In this document: piece by piece, positions 7,346 through 16,597 of the stretch | How the letters are laid out: each line of letters begins with the position of its first letter | Numbering within the stretch: position 1 is the stretch's first letter | NCBI GenBank assembly: GCA_016292635.1 | Contig: JAEDIC010000006.1 | Span: forward strand, 28,404 to 92,403 | Length of the DNA stretch: 64,000 nucleotides | From: Clostridia bacterium | GTDB lineage: Bacteria; Bacillota; Clostridia; Christensenellales; CAG-138 | Reading direction: 5' to 3' | Made by a program: the position numbers and the translations under genes | The notes under the pieces: model-generated | Seen by the model: only the letters and a program-made list of their open reading frames with translations | Database searches by the model: none | What the model was told of the DNA's origin: nothing

Positions 7346-9931
7346 TTAATCCGCAACGAACAGCTTTTCCCCATCGTAATCCACGGTGAACACAGTATCC
7401 GGCGCAGGGTCTGTTTCTATTATGCGGCGGGCAAGGAGGGTCTCCAGCTTGCTGGACAGCAGCCGCTTCAGCGGCCTTGCGCCGTACTGGGGATCGTAAC
7501 CTGCCTCGGCAATGTACGCCTTTGCCTTATCCGTAAGGATAACATCCAGCCTGCGCTCCGCAAGGCGCCTCCGTATATCTTCAAGCAGCAGGTCGGTGAT
7601 GGAGAATATCTCCTCCTCTGTAAGAGGCTTATAGAACACGGTATCGTCTATGCGGTTCAGGAATTCCGGGCGGAAGCTCTGCTTAAGCAGCTTTTCCACC
7701 TGAGCGCGGGCCCCGTCGGAAATGCGTCCGTTCTCTATGCCTTCCAGTATATAGCTTGAGCCAAGGTTGCTGGTCATGACTATTACGGTATTCTTAAAGT
7801 CCACCGTGCGGCCCTGGGAGTCGGTTATGCGGCCATCATCCAGCACCTGAAGCAAAACGTTAAACACATCGGGATGCGCCTTTTCTATCTCGTCAAACAG
7901 CACAACGCAATATGGATGCCTGCGAACGGCCTCGGTAAGCTGACCGCCCTCGTCATAGCCCACATAGCCCGGAGGCGCGCCTATAAGACGGGATACGGAG
8001 TGCTTCTCCATGTATTCGCTCATGTCTATGCGCACCATGTTGCCCTCGTCGTCGAAGAGGGCTTCCGCAAGGGCCTTTGCAAGCTCGGTTTTGCCAACGC
8101 CGGTGGGACCGAGGAACAGGAAGGAGCCTATGGGCTTATCCGGGTCCTTAAGGCCTGCACGGGTGCGGAGTATTGCATCGCATACAGTCTGCACAGCCTC
8201 GTCCTGGCCTATTACCCGGCGGTGAAGTATGCTATCCAGATGCAGCAGCTTTTCCCGCTCCCCTTCCATCAGCTTGCTTACGGGTATGCCGGTCCAGCGG
8301 CCCACTATGCGGGCTATCTCCTCCTCGGTTATCCTGTCGCGGAGGAGTCCTGAAGCTTTGCCCTTTTCCATATCCGCCTCGGCCTGCTCCAGCTCTTCAC
8401 GGAGCTTGGGCAGCTTGCCGTATTTCAGCTCTGCCGCCTTGTTCAGATCGTAATTGCGCTCCGCCTGCTGCATATCGGCATTCAGCTGCTCTATCTCGGT
8501 GCGGAGGGTTTGCACCTTCTTTATGGCGTCCTTTTCGTTTTCCCACTTGGCCTTCAGCCCCGCAAACTCCTCCCGCTCGGAAGCAAGCTGGCGGCGTATA
8601 TCCTCAAGGTGCTGAACGGACAGCTTGTCGCTCTCCTTTGTAAGGGCGGCCTCCTCTATTTCAAGCTGCATTATGTGGCGGCGCTTTTCATCAAGCTCGG
8701 TGGGCATACTGTCCATCTCGGTGCGTACCAGCGCGCAGGCCTCATCCACAAGGTCAATGGCCTTATCCGGCAAAAACCTGTCGCTTATATACCTGTGGGA
8801 AAGGGTGGCGGCGGCAATCAGAGCGTTGTCCTGTATCTTTACCCCGTGAAAAACCTCATACCGCTCCTTAAGGCCCCTAAGTATGCTTATGGTATCCTCA
8901 ACAGTGGGCTCATCCACCATAACCGGCTGGAACCTTCTGGAAAGGGCCGCGTCCTTCTCGATATACTTACGGTATTCGTCCAACGTGGTTGCGCCTATGC
9001 AGTGGAGCTCGCCCCTTGCCAGCATGGGCTTAAGAAGATTGCTTGCGTCCATGCTTCCCTCGGTACGGCCCGCGCCCACGATGTTGTGCAGCTCGTCAAT
9101 AAAGAGTATTATGCCTCCCTCACTGCGCTTTACTTCGTTCAATACCGCCTTGAGCCGCTCCTCAAATTCGCCCCGGAACTTTGCCCCCGCGATGAGGGCG
9201 CCCATATCAAGAGAGAATATCCTGCGCTCCTTAAGGTTTGCGGGCACGTCTCCGCTGACTATGCGCTGGGCCAGGCCCTCCGCAATGGCGGTCTTGCCCA
9301 CGCCGGGCTCGCCTATGAGCACCGGGTTGTTTTTGCTTTTCCTTGAAAGTATGCGTATAACGTTGCGCACTTCCTCATCACGGCCTATTACGGGGTCAAG
9401 CTTTTGCTTTCTCGCAAGCTCCACAAGGTCCTGTGCGTATTTGCCAAGGGCGTCGTATGTGTCCTCCGGGCTGTCGGTAGTTACCCTTGCACCGCCCCTA
9501 ACCTCATTCAGAGCCTTTAAAAACTCATCCCGGTTCAGGGCAAAGGTCTTGAACAGCTCTTTCATGACGGAGTTTGGCGCTTCCAGTACCCCCAGGAAAA
9601 GATGCTCCACCGAGATATATTCATCCTTCATGTGCTCCGCCTGCTGCTCTGCGGAATTGAGGGCGCGGTCCAGCTCGGCGGTGATGTATATCCTGTCCAT
9701 CTCCCTGCTGCCGCTCATGCGGGGTATCCGCCCCATCTCCTTTTCAAGGGCGGCGGCAAAGGCTTCCCTGTCCTTGCCCATGCGGGTGATAAGCTGGCTT
9801 ATAAGCTCCTGATCAAGCAGGGCGCTCATAAGATGCTGCTGATCTACCTGAGCGTTGCCGTTTCTCGTGGCAATGTTTTGGGCCTCCTGCACTGCCGCTA
9901 TGGATTTCTGGGTAAATTTGTTTATGTTCAT
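7346..9931 (-). CDS. clpB: ATP-dependent chaperone ClpB
   Basis: An 861-residue class I Hsp100 disaggregase of normal length that works with DnaK to rescue aggregated proteins. Order of domains: Clp N-domain ([16 protein letters not shown]), first AAA+ module (Walker A GEPGVGKT about residue 205, [10 protein letters not shown]), coiled-coil M domain (about 400-530), second AAA+ module (GPTGVGKT about residue 605, [10 protein letters not shown]) and the D2-small domain. The M domain marks it as ClpB rather than ClpC, and no ClpP-binding loop was sought. It stands alone between its terminator and a perfect CIRCE element, so it is a HrcA-repressed heat-shock gene. Confidence 0.97.
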   Translation of the reverse strand: MNINKFTQKSIAAVQEAQNIATRNGNAQVDQQHLMSALLDQELISQLITRMGKDREAFAAALEKEMGRIPRMSGSREMDRIYITAELDRALNSAEQQAEHMKDEYISVEHLFLGVLEAPNSVMKELFKTFALNRDEFLKALNEVRGGARVTTDSPEDTYDALGKYAQDLVELARKQKLDPVIGRDEEVRNVIRILSRKSKNNPVLIGEPGVGKTAIAEGLAQRIVSGDVPANLKERRIFSLDMGALIAGAKFRGEFEERLKAVLNEVKRSEGGIILFIDELHNIVGAGRTEGSMDASNLLKPMLARGELHCIGATTLDEYRKYIEKDAALSRRFQPVMVDEPTVEDTISILRGLKERYEVFHGVKIQDNALIAAATLSHRYISDRFLPDKAIDLVDEACALVRTEMDSMPTELDEKRRHIMQLEIEEAALTKESDKLSVQHLEDIRRQLASEREEFAGLKAKWENEKDAIKKVQTLRTEIEQLNADMQQAERNYDLNKAAELKYGKLPKLREELEQAEADMEKGKASGLLRDRITEEEIARIVGRWTGIPVSKLMEGEREKLLHLDSILHRRVIGQDEAVQTVCDAILRTRAGLKDPDKPIGSFLFLGPTGVGKTELAKALAEALFDDEGNMVRIDMSEYMEKHSVSRLIGAPPGYVGYDEGGQLTEAVRRHPYCVVLFDEIEKAHPDVFNVLLQVLDDGRITDSQGRTVDFKNTVIVMTSNLGSSYILEGIENGRISDGARAQVEKLLKQSFRPEFLNRIDDTVFYKPLTEEEIFSITDLLLEDIRRRLAERRLDVILTDKAKAYIAEAGYDPQYGARPLKRLLSSKLETLLARRIIETDPAPDTVFTVDYDGEKLFVAD

Positions 9932-10060
9932 TATGTTCTCCTCCTTCTTTGAGGTGTCGGTCGAGGTTAGTATGTGTAGATTTTTATTTCGCTTTCAGCG
10001 CTTTTAACGCGGCTTCCTCCCGGAAGCAGCGCATCCATTTAACCGAAAGGCAAACTATTG

Positions 10061-10092
10061 TTAGCACTCTCTCCCTTTGAGTGCTAATTATA
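10061..10092 (-). promoter_or_regulatory. CIRCE operator overlapping the clpB promoter
   Basis: TTAGCACTC, nine bases, GAGTGCTAA (10061-10087) is a perfect match to the HrcA operator. A TATAAT -10 box on the minus strand (10087-10092) touches it, so HrcA binding would block transcription start. Confidence 0.93.
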
Positions 10093-10238
10093 GAATATTA
10101 CCGTGACATAAGCATAGTATGAATTTGAAAGAATTGTGAAGAATGGCATATTACCCCTGAAAAAACAATGCCATGGCAATATGGCTGAATATAATGTATA
10201 ATATCATTAAATGGTTTTAGAAGGAGGCACAGCGACCA

Positions 10239-10472
10239 ATGAAGATAAAGGACATATCCGAGCCCGCCCGCTTTTTTGACGCGGTAAACAGCTGCGCCGG
10301 CAGGGTGGAGCTGCTAACCGTCGAGGGGGACTGCCTTAACCTTAAATCCCGCCTGTGCCAGTATATCGCCCTGACTCAGGTGTTTGAAGACAAACGCATA
10401 GAAGGCATAGAGCTTGCCATCAGCGATCCTCAGGATCTCAGTCTGCTGCTTCCCTACATAATCACCGAATAG
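10239..10472 (+). CDS. HPr-like small protein
   Basis: A 77-residue protein (VEGDCLNLKSRLCQYIALTQ, then ELAISDPQDLSLLLPYI). It resembles short clostridial HPr-fold proteins sometimes mislabelled polyA polymerase. There is no histidine in the position expected of a phosphotransferase HPr, so a sugar-PTS role is unlikely. AGGAGG lies 11 bases before the ATG. It is followed after 4 bases by the CYTH gene, suggesting co-translation. Function unknown. Confidence 0.6.
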   Translation: MKIKDISEPARFFDAVNSCAGRVELLTVEGDCLNLKSRLCQYIALTQVFEDKRIEGIELAISDPQDLSLLLPYIITE

Positions 10473-10476
10473 CCTC

Positions 10477-10974
10477 ATGAAAGATACTTCGCTTTCCCCG
10501 CCCCTAGAGATAGAGCGCAAATACCTTATCCCATATCCGGATACCGCCATGCTGGAGAAGCTGCCTGGCTGCGTTAGGCTGGATATATCCCAAACCTACC
10601 TTAAGGACGGCGCAGGCCGGGCCCGAAAAAGCGTAAGCCGTGAAGGCTGTGTTTACACCCATACGGTAAAGCGCAGAATATCCGAGCTTGTACGCGAGGA
10701 AACCGAGCGGGAAATATCCCAAGAAGAATATCTTGCCCTCCTGAGGGACGCAGACCCAAATTACCGCGCCATAACCAAGACCCGCTTCCGCATACCTTAC
10801 CGGGGGCATATATTCGAAATAGACATATTCCCCTTCTGGCAGGACAGGGCCGTGGCGGAGGTGGAGCTCAGCCATGAGGATGAGGAGATAGCTTTCCCGC
10901 AATGGCTGAATATTATAAATGAAGTTACATTCGACCCAGGCTATAAGAATACGGAACTGGCAAGAATAAAGTAA
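10477..10974 (+). CDS. CYTH domain protein (triphosphate tunnel enzyme family)
   Basis: 165 residues. The N-terminal EIERKYLI is the ExExK signature that binds triphosphate and metal in CYTH enzymes, followed by charged strands typical of the tunnel (HTVKRR, TKTRFRIPY, EIDIFPFW, AEVEL). Family members hydrolyse tripolyphosphate or thiamine triphosphate, or make cAMP; the length and lack of extra domains suggest a small triphosphatase. It is co-transcribed with the HPr-like gene and followed directly by a terminator. Confidence 0.85.
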   Translation: MKDTSLSPPLEIERKYLIPYPDTAMLEKLPGCVRLDISQTYLKDGAGRARKSVSREGCVYTHTVKRRISELVREETEREISQEEYLALLRDADPNYRAITKTRFRIPYRGHIFEIDIFPFWQDRAVAEVELSHEDEEIAFPQWLNIINEVTFDPGYKNTELARIK

Positions 10975-10980
10975 AGAATA

Positions 10981-11003
10981 AGCCCCGCAATGTGGGGCTT
11001 TCT
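10981..11003 (+). terminator. terminator of the HPr-like/CYTH operon
   Basis: AGCCCC and GGGGCT form a short GC-rich hairpin followed by TTTCT, 7 bases after the CYTH stop codon. Confidence 0.6.
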
Positions 11004-11135
11004 GTCTGCCGAAAAAGTAGCGTTGCGCTGCTTTTTTGAGGATTGCATGGACGGCGATAACCTTTATATCATGCGGGCTGTATTGTGTGTGGACGTTTTC
11101 CCTTACCGTCCTATTCATTTATCCCCCGTATACGC

Positions 11136-11166
11136 AAAAGCGGCCGATATAAGCCGCTTTTTTGCT
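11136..11166. terminator. terminator downstream of the GNAT gene
   Basis: AAAAGCGGC and GCCGCTTTTTT flank an 8-base loop; the AT ends let it work in both directions. It lies 11 bases past the minus-strand acetyltransferase stop codon. Confidence 0.7.
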
Positions 11167-11176
11167 CTTTTTACTT

Positions 11177-11656
11177 TTAATTGCAGTAGGCCACCCTTGG
11201 GCTGCCGTCGTATACATATATAACGCCGCAGCGGGTAAAGCCGTGCTTTTTGAGTATATGATGCATCGGGGCGTTGTCCGCATGGGTGTCGATGCGTATG
11301 TTTTTTATCATGCTCCGGCAGAAGTCATAACACAGGGGGAAAAGCCCCTTTTTTCTTCCGTCGCTGCCTATGCGGTGTATTGTGCCATACGGCTCGGAAT
11401 TGGGCCACTGACCGTCCTCTATCCGGTCATAGGTGGGATCTTCACCTATTATGAAGGCGAATACACAATAAAGCTCATCCTTTTCGCAGCAAACATAGCT
11501 TACGCCCTGCTCTATGTCATCCCTTATAAGGCTCTCGGAAGGATAGCCGTTTATCCACTGCTGCATATTGCCGCCCCGGCGCATGGACTGACGTGCCTCG
11601 TCGTATATGCGCATTATCTGCGGGATGTCCCCCGGCTGTGCTTTTCTTATGTACAT
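11177..11656 (-). CDS. GNAT family N-acetyltransferase
   Basis: 159 residues. The N-terminal MYIRKAQPGDIPQIMRIYDE, the central strand AFIIGEDPTY and the terminal IDTHADNAPMHHILKKHGF segment (with N and the G-F turn near the end) are typical of small GNAT acetyltransferases. The acetyl-CoA loop is divergent (RIGSDGRKKGL). The acceptor is unknown. It begins 5 bases after the metallo-hydrolase stop codon, so the two are in one operon. Confidence 0.85.
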   Translation of the reverse strand: MYIRKAQPGDIPQIMRIYDEARQSMRRGGNMQQWINGYPSESLIRDDIEQGVSYVCCEKDELYCVFAFIIGEDPTYDRIEDGQWPNSEPYGTIHRIGSDGRKKGLFPLCYDFCRSMIKNIRIDTHADNAPMHHILKKHGFTRCGVIYVYDGSPRVAYCN

Positions 11657-11661
11657 ATAAA

Positions 11662-12303
11662 TTATGCCCTGTAATCCAGCACGATTATCCTGTCGCTGCC
11701 AAGGCTCTCCGGAGTAATGGAGGCCTCGCTCTGACGCATACGATGTATGGCGCAGCCGCTGGCATGGTCGAGGAAGGGAGTTACATCATCCAGCTCCGCC
11801 TGCACGGCGTCCGTGCGGTAATGCATGGGGATAACCACCTTGGGCCCAAGCATATTGGCAAGGTCCCTTGCGCCCTGATAGTTTATGGTATACACGCCGC
11901 CCACGGGGGCAAGCAGCACATCCACCCGGCCTATGGCCTTTACGGTGGCGGCATCAGGCAGATGACCGATGTCCCCCGCATGCATCACACGAAGGCCGTC
12001 CATCTCGAACAGATACATTATATTCTGTCCCCTGAGGGCGCCCCGCTCGTCGTCGTGCCAGGTGGGGAAGCCAATTATCTTTACGCCCTTCACGGTATGC
12101 TCGCCGGGCTCATTGATGACCCTGGCGTTTTTCGCAGCGGCAAAGTAGTTATGGTCGTGATGAGCGTGGCTGGAGGTGACGGCGTCAGCCTTCACTGTGC
12201 CTATATCATAGCCGGTGGCGGGATCGCAGGGGTCTGTAAGTATACGGATTCCGTTAGCGTCCGTAAACAGGAAGCAGGAATGTCCAAGCCATTTTATAGT
12301 CAT
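11662..12303 (-). CDS. metallo-beta-lactamase-fold hydrolase (UlaG/UPF0173-like)
   Basis: 213 residues. The start WLGHSCFLF, the metal motif SHAHHDHN (HxHxDH), and later HAGD and IPMHY histidines match UPF0173/UlaG-type metal-dependent hydrolases. The relatives are cytoplasmic; the substrate is unknown. It sits in the middle of a three-gene minus-strand operon between a hypothetical gene (14 bases upstream) and the GNAT gene. Confidence 0.88.
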   Translation of the reverse strand: MTIKWLGHSCFLFTDANGIRILTDPCDPATGYDIGTVKADAVTSSHAHHDHNYFAAAKNARVINEPGEHTVKGVKIIGFPTWHDDERGALRGQNIMYLFEMDGLRVMHAGDIGHLPDAATVKAIGRVDVLLAPVGGVYTINYQGARDLANMLGPKVVIPMHYRTDAVQAELDDVTPFLDHASGCAIHRMRQSEASITPESLGSDRIIVLDYRA

Positions 12304-12317
12304 ATTATTTTAACCTC

Positions 12318-12926
12318 CTATAAGGGATTTAGCGTTAATAATCTGGCGGCGCAGCCGCCGCAAAAACCGGATGCCTCCCGAAGGGCATCCCGCTCGACGG
12401 CGCTCAGCCCATCCGTGGCGCGCATAAGGGTCTCGGCAGCACGCTTTCTTACTGCCTCCCGCTTTTTGCCGTCAAAGCCCTCCACGCAAAGGCACAGCCA
12501 TATGCCTTTTTTGTATGGCCCGGGACAGCCCCTGCCTCCCTTTCGCGAAAGCATAAGCATACGGGCGGCGGCGTAGCTTACCGTGTCCGATGTATCCTCC
12601 GGCATATCCGGAGCCGTATAGTTTTTTATTATATGGTCAAGTATTGCGGAATATGCCTCGTCCGACAGGTGAAAAAGCAGATGACCGCCGGAAGAAGATA
12701 TGCCCCTGAGCAGCTTATGTCCAAACAGCACAGGCGGGGTTTGTTTTATGATTTGCGAAAGGCGCTCCTGCCACCAGATTTCATCCGGCCCCGGTCTGAA
12801 TCCAAGGGGGGCGGATACCTCCCCGCCGGCGCAGTCCATATCGAATATATCTGTATCTGCCTCCGGCCAAATTTCTGCCACAAGGCGGCACAATTCCTCC
12901 CGAATAAGGGAATGTACGCTTTTCAT
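12318..12926 (-). CDS. hypothetical protein, weakly ArgS-accessory-like
   Basis: 202 residues from ATG at 12926, preceded by AAAAGGGG; a longer frame reaches 13010 but lacks a site. No firm family recognised. The segment GGHLLFHLSDEAYSAILDHI and the later helix-rich part recall the non-catalytic N-terminal and DALR regions of arginyl-tRNA synthetase, without any catalytic motif. Several cysteines (CPG, CLCV, CGGC) are near the C-terminus. It is first in the operon with the metallo-hydrolase and GNAT genes. The ArgS likeness is only an impression. Confidence 0.6.
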   Translation of the reverse strand: MKSVHSLIREELCRLVAEIWPEADTDIFDMDCAGGEVSAPLGFRPGPDEIWWQERLSQIIKQTPPVLFGHKLLRGISSSGGHLLFHLSDEAYSAILDHIIKNYTAPDMPEDTSDTVSYAAARMLMLSRKGGRGCPGPYKKGIWLCLCVEGFDGKKREAVRKRAAETLMRATDGLSAVERDALREASGFCGGCAARLLTLNPL

Positions 12927-13043
12927 GCGGGCCGGGCCCCTTTTTGCAAGTAAATTTGTATAATATATAAGAGTACGGTGTTTTTCCCATATTGTCAAGG
13001 GAAGGCGCAAACTTCGTGTGAAATTTCACAATTTCCTTCCTGC

Positions 13044-13072
13044 AAAAACCGTCCTGTTACAGGGCGGTTTTT
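13044..13072 (-). terminator. terminator of the spoIIR-sleB-ypeB operon
   Basis: AAAAACCGTCCTG and CAGGGCGGTTTTT pair with one mismatch around a 3-base loop, 35 bases past the ypeB stop codon; T runs occur for both directions. Confidence 0.8.
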
Positions 13073-13107
13073 ATTCGTACATGGGTCTTTATGAAGGATT
13101 GCCGCGG

Positions 13108-14436
13108 CTATATCACCAGTTGACCGTCCTCGCTGTCTATTATTTTGAATATCTGCTCTTCCTCGCCATTGAGGGCGTTAATATAGAGAATGTATGAATC
13201 CTCACCGAGAGTGCATTTGAATTCATGGCACAATACCTCTGTTTCCGGGGTTACGGGTATCAGGGCCATTGCGTGGCTCTTTACGGTAAGATTATCCGAA
13301 AGCTCATCCTCCGCCTCCTCACGGGATACGGCTGCCTGAACCATATCCCTTTGGGTATGGCTGAAAAGGTAATTGCGCGCGTCTATGCCGCAAACTTTTT
13401 CCGTTTCCCTGTCCACCCAAACCTTAACAAGGTCGCTGTAAAGTATCACGCCGTTTTGTGTGGCGGCAAAGTTTATCACCGCCACGCCCCCGTAATACTG
13501 GGCGTAGGTGCTCTGCATCCCCTCATAGCCAAGTTCCCTTAGCTTTGCAAGGGCGATATCCCGGTATTTCTGCCCTTCCTGCTCGCCCGGCTTTCCCTCG
13601 GCGCTGCCTTCGGCAGAGGACATATAATAAAGCAGCAATCCCCCCTGCCTGGTGACAGAGGCTTCTGCCCAGCCGCCGTTGTCATCCGTATAGCTGAAGT
13701 CATATGTGGGTATCTCCCCATCGCTGTTGCCTGCGAAATTCATATCCACGCCGGATATCTCCTCCGCCTTGCCCTCCGCCGTGTTCTGATCCACCTCTGA
13801 ACCGGATACCCCCCTGGCCTCCAGCTTTTCGCTGCTTTCAGAGAAGGGGCCGTCGTATATGAGGGTGGGGAATTCCGCAATGTCGTCGGTATCCTTATCC
13901 TCCCTCTCATCGGACTGAACGAAGTACACATCCTGACCTCCGACAGGCAGCTCCCCAGCGGTTAGCTTCTGCTCATGCTCCGCGGCAAGCTTGGCACAGC
14001 TATCCCGAAGCTGAGCTATGGTATCGGTATCCTCAGACGTGATAATGCCGCCGCGGATAGCCTTTTTTGTAAGGGCGTGCGCGTAGTCCCCCAGCCGCAC
14101 GATGAACTGATTCAGCTCCGCCGTGTCAACATGGGATACCGGCATATGGGACATATTGCTGACAGCAGAGCCGGACAGCCGCCACACCTCGTCAAGCAGC
14201 AGCACATACTGTGAAGGTGAACTTACCGCCAGTAGCTTGGAAAGCGTATTTTCCAGCTCGTAAAGGTCGTCGGTAAGCTCTCCGTACGCCTGTGCGTATG
14301 TGGCTTCCACGGCGGTGCGGTAGCTTTGGGCCTCCGCCCGCTGACGCACAGCCCACAGGCTCACCCCGATAAGGGCTATTGCCAGCAGGCCGGGCAGCAG
14401 GTATTTTTGAATTACGCTTCTTGCTTTTTCGCTCAT
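13108..14436 (-). CDS. ypeB: germination protein YpeB
   Basis: A 442-residue protein of usual YpeB length. It has an uncleaved N-terminal membrane segment (YLLPGLLAIALIGVSLWAV), a helical domain and C-terminal PepSY-like repeats. YpeB is needed for SleB to be stable and localised in the spore; both depend on each other in Bacillus. The gene starts 12 bases after sleB, the usual sleB-ypeB pair. Expression should be in the forespore (SigG in known cases); I see no separate promoter. Confidence 0.92.
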   Translation of the reverse strand: MSEKARSVIQKYLLPGLLAIALIGVSLWAVRQRAEAQSYRTAVEATYAQAYGELTDDLYELENTLSKLLAVSSPSQYVLLLDEVWRLSGSAVSNMSHMPVSHVDTAELNQFIVRLGDYAHALTKKAIRGGIITSEDTDTIAQLRDSCAKLAAEHEQKLTAGELPVGGQDVYFVQSDEREDKDTDDIAEFPTLIYDGPFSESSEKLEARGVSGSEVDQNTAEGKAEEISGVDMNFAGNSDGEIPTYDFSYTDDNGGWAEASVTRQGGLLLYYMSSAEGSAEGKPGEQEGQKYRDIALAKLRELGYEGMQSTYAQYYGGVAVINFAATQNGVILYSDLVKVWVDRETEKVCGIDARNYLFSHTQRDMVQAAVSREEAEDELSDNLTVKSHAMALIPVTPETEVLCHEFKCTLGEDSYILYINALNGEEEQIFKIIDSEDGQLVI

Positions 14437-14448
14437 GCCGTCCTCCCT

Positions 14449-15123
14449 TTAAAAGAATGCGTGGCCGCCTATCCTGATCTTTACGCTGTGGGATAGCATC
14501 CACTTATTGGTGGTTTTTGCCGGGGCGTAGTAATAGAGACAGCCGCCCGTTGGGTCCCAGCCATTCATGGCGTCCCTTGCGGCCTTTATGGACTCCTCAT
14601 TTGGGGAAAGGTTTATCTGCCCGTCATCCACCACGGAAAACGCGCCCCGCTGGTATATAACGCCGGATATGCTGTTTGGAAAGGAGGAACTGTCCACCCG
14701 GTTCAGCACCACCGCCGCAACCGCCACCTTACCCTTATAGGGCTCGCCCCGTGCTTCTCCATGCACCAGCTGGGCAAGGAGATACAGATTTTTGTTTGAG
14801 GAACTGCCGGAGGAACCTCCCGACGAGCCTGATGAGCCAAGGGACATACCTAAGGCCTTCGCCGTGGCGGAACCCACCACGCCATCTACCGTAAGGCCGT
14901 TTTTCCTCTGGAATTTTTCCACGGCCTTTCTTGTGCCGTTGCCAAAAACGCCATCCACGGCGCCGTCGTAATACCCCCATTTTTTCAGCTTGCTTTGCAG
15001 GGTCTTCACCTTTTCCCCGGTTGAGCCCTGCCCCAGCGCCGCCGCATCCGCAGTTACCGGGATAAGCAGCAGCGCAAAGGCCGCTATCATAAACAGGGCA
15101 ACTGCCCTATGGCTGTTTTTCAC
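14449..15123 (-). CDS. sleB: spore cortex-lytic enzyme SleB
   Basis: 224 residues: signal peptide (ALFMIAAFALLLIPVTADAAA), peptidoglycan-binding domain 1 (VKTLQSKLKKWGYYDGAVDG), a Gly/Ser linker (SSGSSGGSSGSSSNK) and the hydrolase-2 domain (LLAQLVHGEARGEPYKGKVA, with the catalytic Glu in GEARGE). It is a lytic transglycosylase that degrades spore cortex during germination. It overlaps the upstream spoIIR gene by 17 bases and precedes ypeB. Confidence 0.95.
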   Translation of the reverse strand: MKNSHRAVALFMIAAFALLLIPVTADAAALGQGSTGEKVKTLQSKLKKWGYYDGAVDGVFGNGTRKAVEKFQRKNGLTVDGVVGSATAKALGMSLGSSGSSGGSSGSSSNKNLYLLAQLVHGEARGEPYKGKVAVAAVVLNRVDSSSFPNSISGVIYQRGAFSVVDDGQINLSPNEESIKAARDAMNGWDPTGGCLYYYAPAKTTNKWMLSHSVKIRIGGHAFF

Positions 15124-15634
15124 TTGATCTCGCCTCCCTTATGAGCTTGAGTATGAGGCTGTCAAATTTGGCCTCTCCTTCAATTTCCCCATCAGGAGCC
15201 TCCACTATGCACAGGGGCGGAAACATTACGCACCACCAGTTTTTTCCTTTTCCTTCCCCAAGTATCACCCGCAATGCCTCATACTCCCCGGCGGGATAAA
15301 CCACACCGGCGTATTCCTTGTCCGGGAAGTCATACCTGCCCATGTGCAGCTCCGCACCGTAGTCCATGCCGTATTGGGCCAGGGCGGTGTCTATTGCGGC
15401 GCAAAGCCCCGCCCCGTCCTCCATGAGCCGGGCCTTTGTTTCTCTGGCGGAGGATACGTCCCACATATCCCGCTCATAGCCCAGTATGGCGTCCCGCACC
15501 GCAAGCTTCGCCGCCTGGTCCTCCACGCTGTCGCTGTTGGCAATAACGTGCAGGCGGAATATGCCGGGGCGAAACATCGCCATGCATAAGAGGCAGCACA
15601 GGCAAACCGAGTATATATACATAAACCTTTTCAC
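15107..15634 (-). CDS. spoIIR: stage II sporulation protein R
   Basis: 175 residues. It has a signal or anchor segment (MYIYSVCLCCLLCMAMF) and the SpoIIR core (FRLHVIANSDSVEDQAAKLA, VRDAI, WWCVMFPPLC). SpoIIR is made in the forespore and triggers SpoIIGA to activate SigE in the mother cell. I prefer GTG at 15634, six bases after AAGGAG; ATG at 15649 would place that site inside the gene. A SigF-type promoter lies 37 bases upstream. Grouping with sleB-ypeB in one operon is unusual, since spoIIR acts early and sleB/ypeB late. Confidence 0.93.
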   Translation of the reverse strand: MKRFMYIYSVCLCCLLCMAMFRPGIFRLHVIANSDSVEDQAAKLAVRDAILGYERDMWDVSSARETKARLMEDGAGLCAAIDTALAQYGMDYGAELHMGRYDFPDKEYAGVVYPAGEYEALRVILGEGKGKNWWCVMFPPLCIVEAPDGEIEGEAKFDSLILKLIREARSSEKQP

Positions 15635-15670
15635 TTTTTTCTCCTTCATATAAATAAAATGCATAGGTGA

Positions 15671-15700
15671 GATTATCCCCATACACCTCGCCGCATATAC
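15671..15700 (-). promoter_or_regulatory. SigF/SigG-type forespore promoter of spoIIR
   Basis: Minus strand: GTATA, 15 bases, GGGGATAATC, close to the forespore consensus (GYATA, about 15, GGNNANAAT). Known spoIIR genes are SigF-dependent, which fits. Confidence 0.65.
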
Positions 15701-15730
15701 ATTTTTAAATGGGTTTGTTATAATGAACAC

Positions 15731-16543
15731 ATGGAAATAAACGCTTACGCAAAAATAAACATTACCCTGGACGTGCTGAGAAAGCGGCAGGACGGCTATC
15801 ACGACCTTCGGGGGATAATGTGCGCCGTGTCTGTATCGGACAGGGTGCGCATTGAACCCGCTTCCGAAATACTCTTCCGCTCTGACATACCCCTTCCTAA
15901 AAACAACACGGCGGTTCGTGCCGCCGGGCTTTTTATGGAAAAGACCGGCAAGGGTGCCGCCATACACATCACAAAGGGCATACCCTCCGAGGCCGGCATG
16001 GGCGGCGCAAGCGCCGATGCCGCGGCGGTTCTTCGCGGCATGAATGAGCTTTACGGCGGCATAGTTGAGGAATCCCGGCTGTATGAGATGGGTCTTGCCA
16101 TCGGCGCAGACGTGCCCTTCTGCCTTATGGGGGGCTGCGCCGTTGCGGAGGGCGTTGGGGAGATACTTACCCCCCTGCCCACCCCGAAGCTTGATCTGCT
16201 CATAGTAAAGGGCAGCGGCGGAGTAAGTACCGGGGCGCTGTTCAAGGCGCTGAAGCTCCCGGTGCGGCATCCTGATACCGACGCCGCAATCCAAGCCATA
16301 CAGCGGGGAGATATGACCGCCCTTGCAAATTGCGCAGAAAACGCCCTTGAGGCCCCCGCCTCCGCAATACTGCCGGAGATAGCGGAAAATAAAGCGGCGC
16401 TTTTGCATAATGGCGCCATTTCCGCCTTTATGACGGGCAGCGGCGCGGCTGTGGTTGGCATATTCCGGGATGGGCATGCGGCGCAGCAGGCGAAAAAAGC
16501 TTTCGCCCATCTGCCTTTTGCTTGTGTTTGCCATACATTGTGA
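15731..16543 (+). CDS. ispE: 4-diphosphocytidyl-2-C-methyl-D-erythritol kinase
   Basis: 270 residues, GHMP kinase family. The N-terminal NAYAKINITLDV, the ATP loop PSEAGMGGASADAAAVL and the C-terminal FMTGSGAAVVGIF are diagnostic. It phosphorylates CDP-methylerythritol in the non-mevalonate isoprenoid pathway. It is divergent from spoIIR and followed 54 bases later by murC. No good ribosome-binding site is visible before ATG at 15731. Confidence 0.96.
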   Translation: MEINAYAKINITLDVLRKRQDGYHDLRGIMCAVSVSDRVRIEPASEILFRSDIPLPKNNTAVRAAGLFMEKTGKGAAIHITKGIPSEAGMGGASADAAAVLRGMNELYGGIVEESRLYEMGLAIGADVPFCLMGGCAVAEGVGEILTPLPTPKLDLLIVKGSGGVSTGALFKALKLPVRHPDTDAAIQAIQRGDMTALANCAENALEAPASAILPEIAENKAALLHNGAISAFMTGSGAAVVGIFRDGHAAQQAKKAFAHLPFACVCHTL

Positions 16544-16597
16544 TATAATGGGGTTCGCAGAAAGAATACGGATGTGATTCATGATATGGAGGACGAT

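Noticed and set aside
8883..9812. Plus-strand 309-codon frame antisense to clpB
   Set aside because: Ser/Arg-rich composition typical of antisense shadows; clpB is certain.
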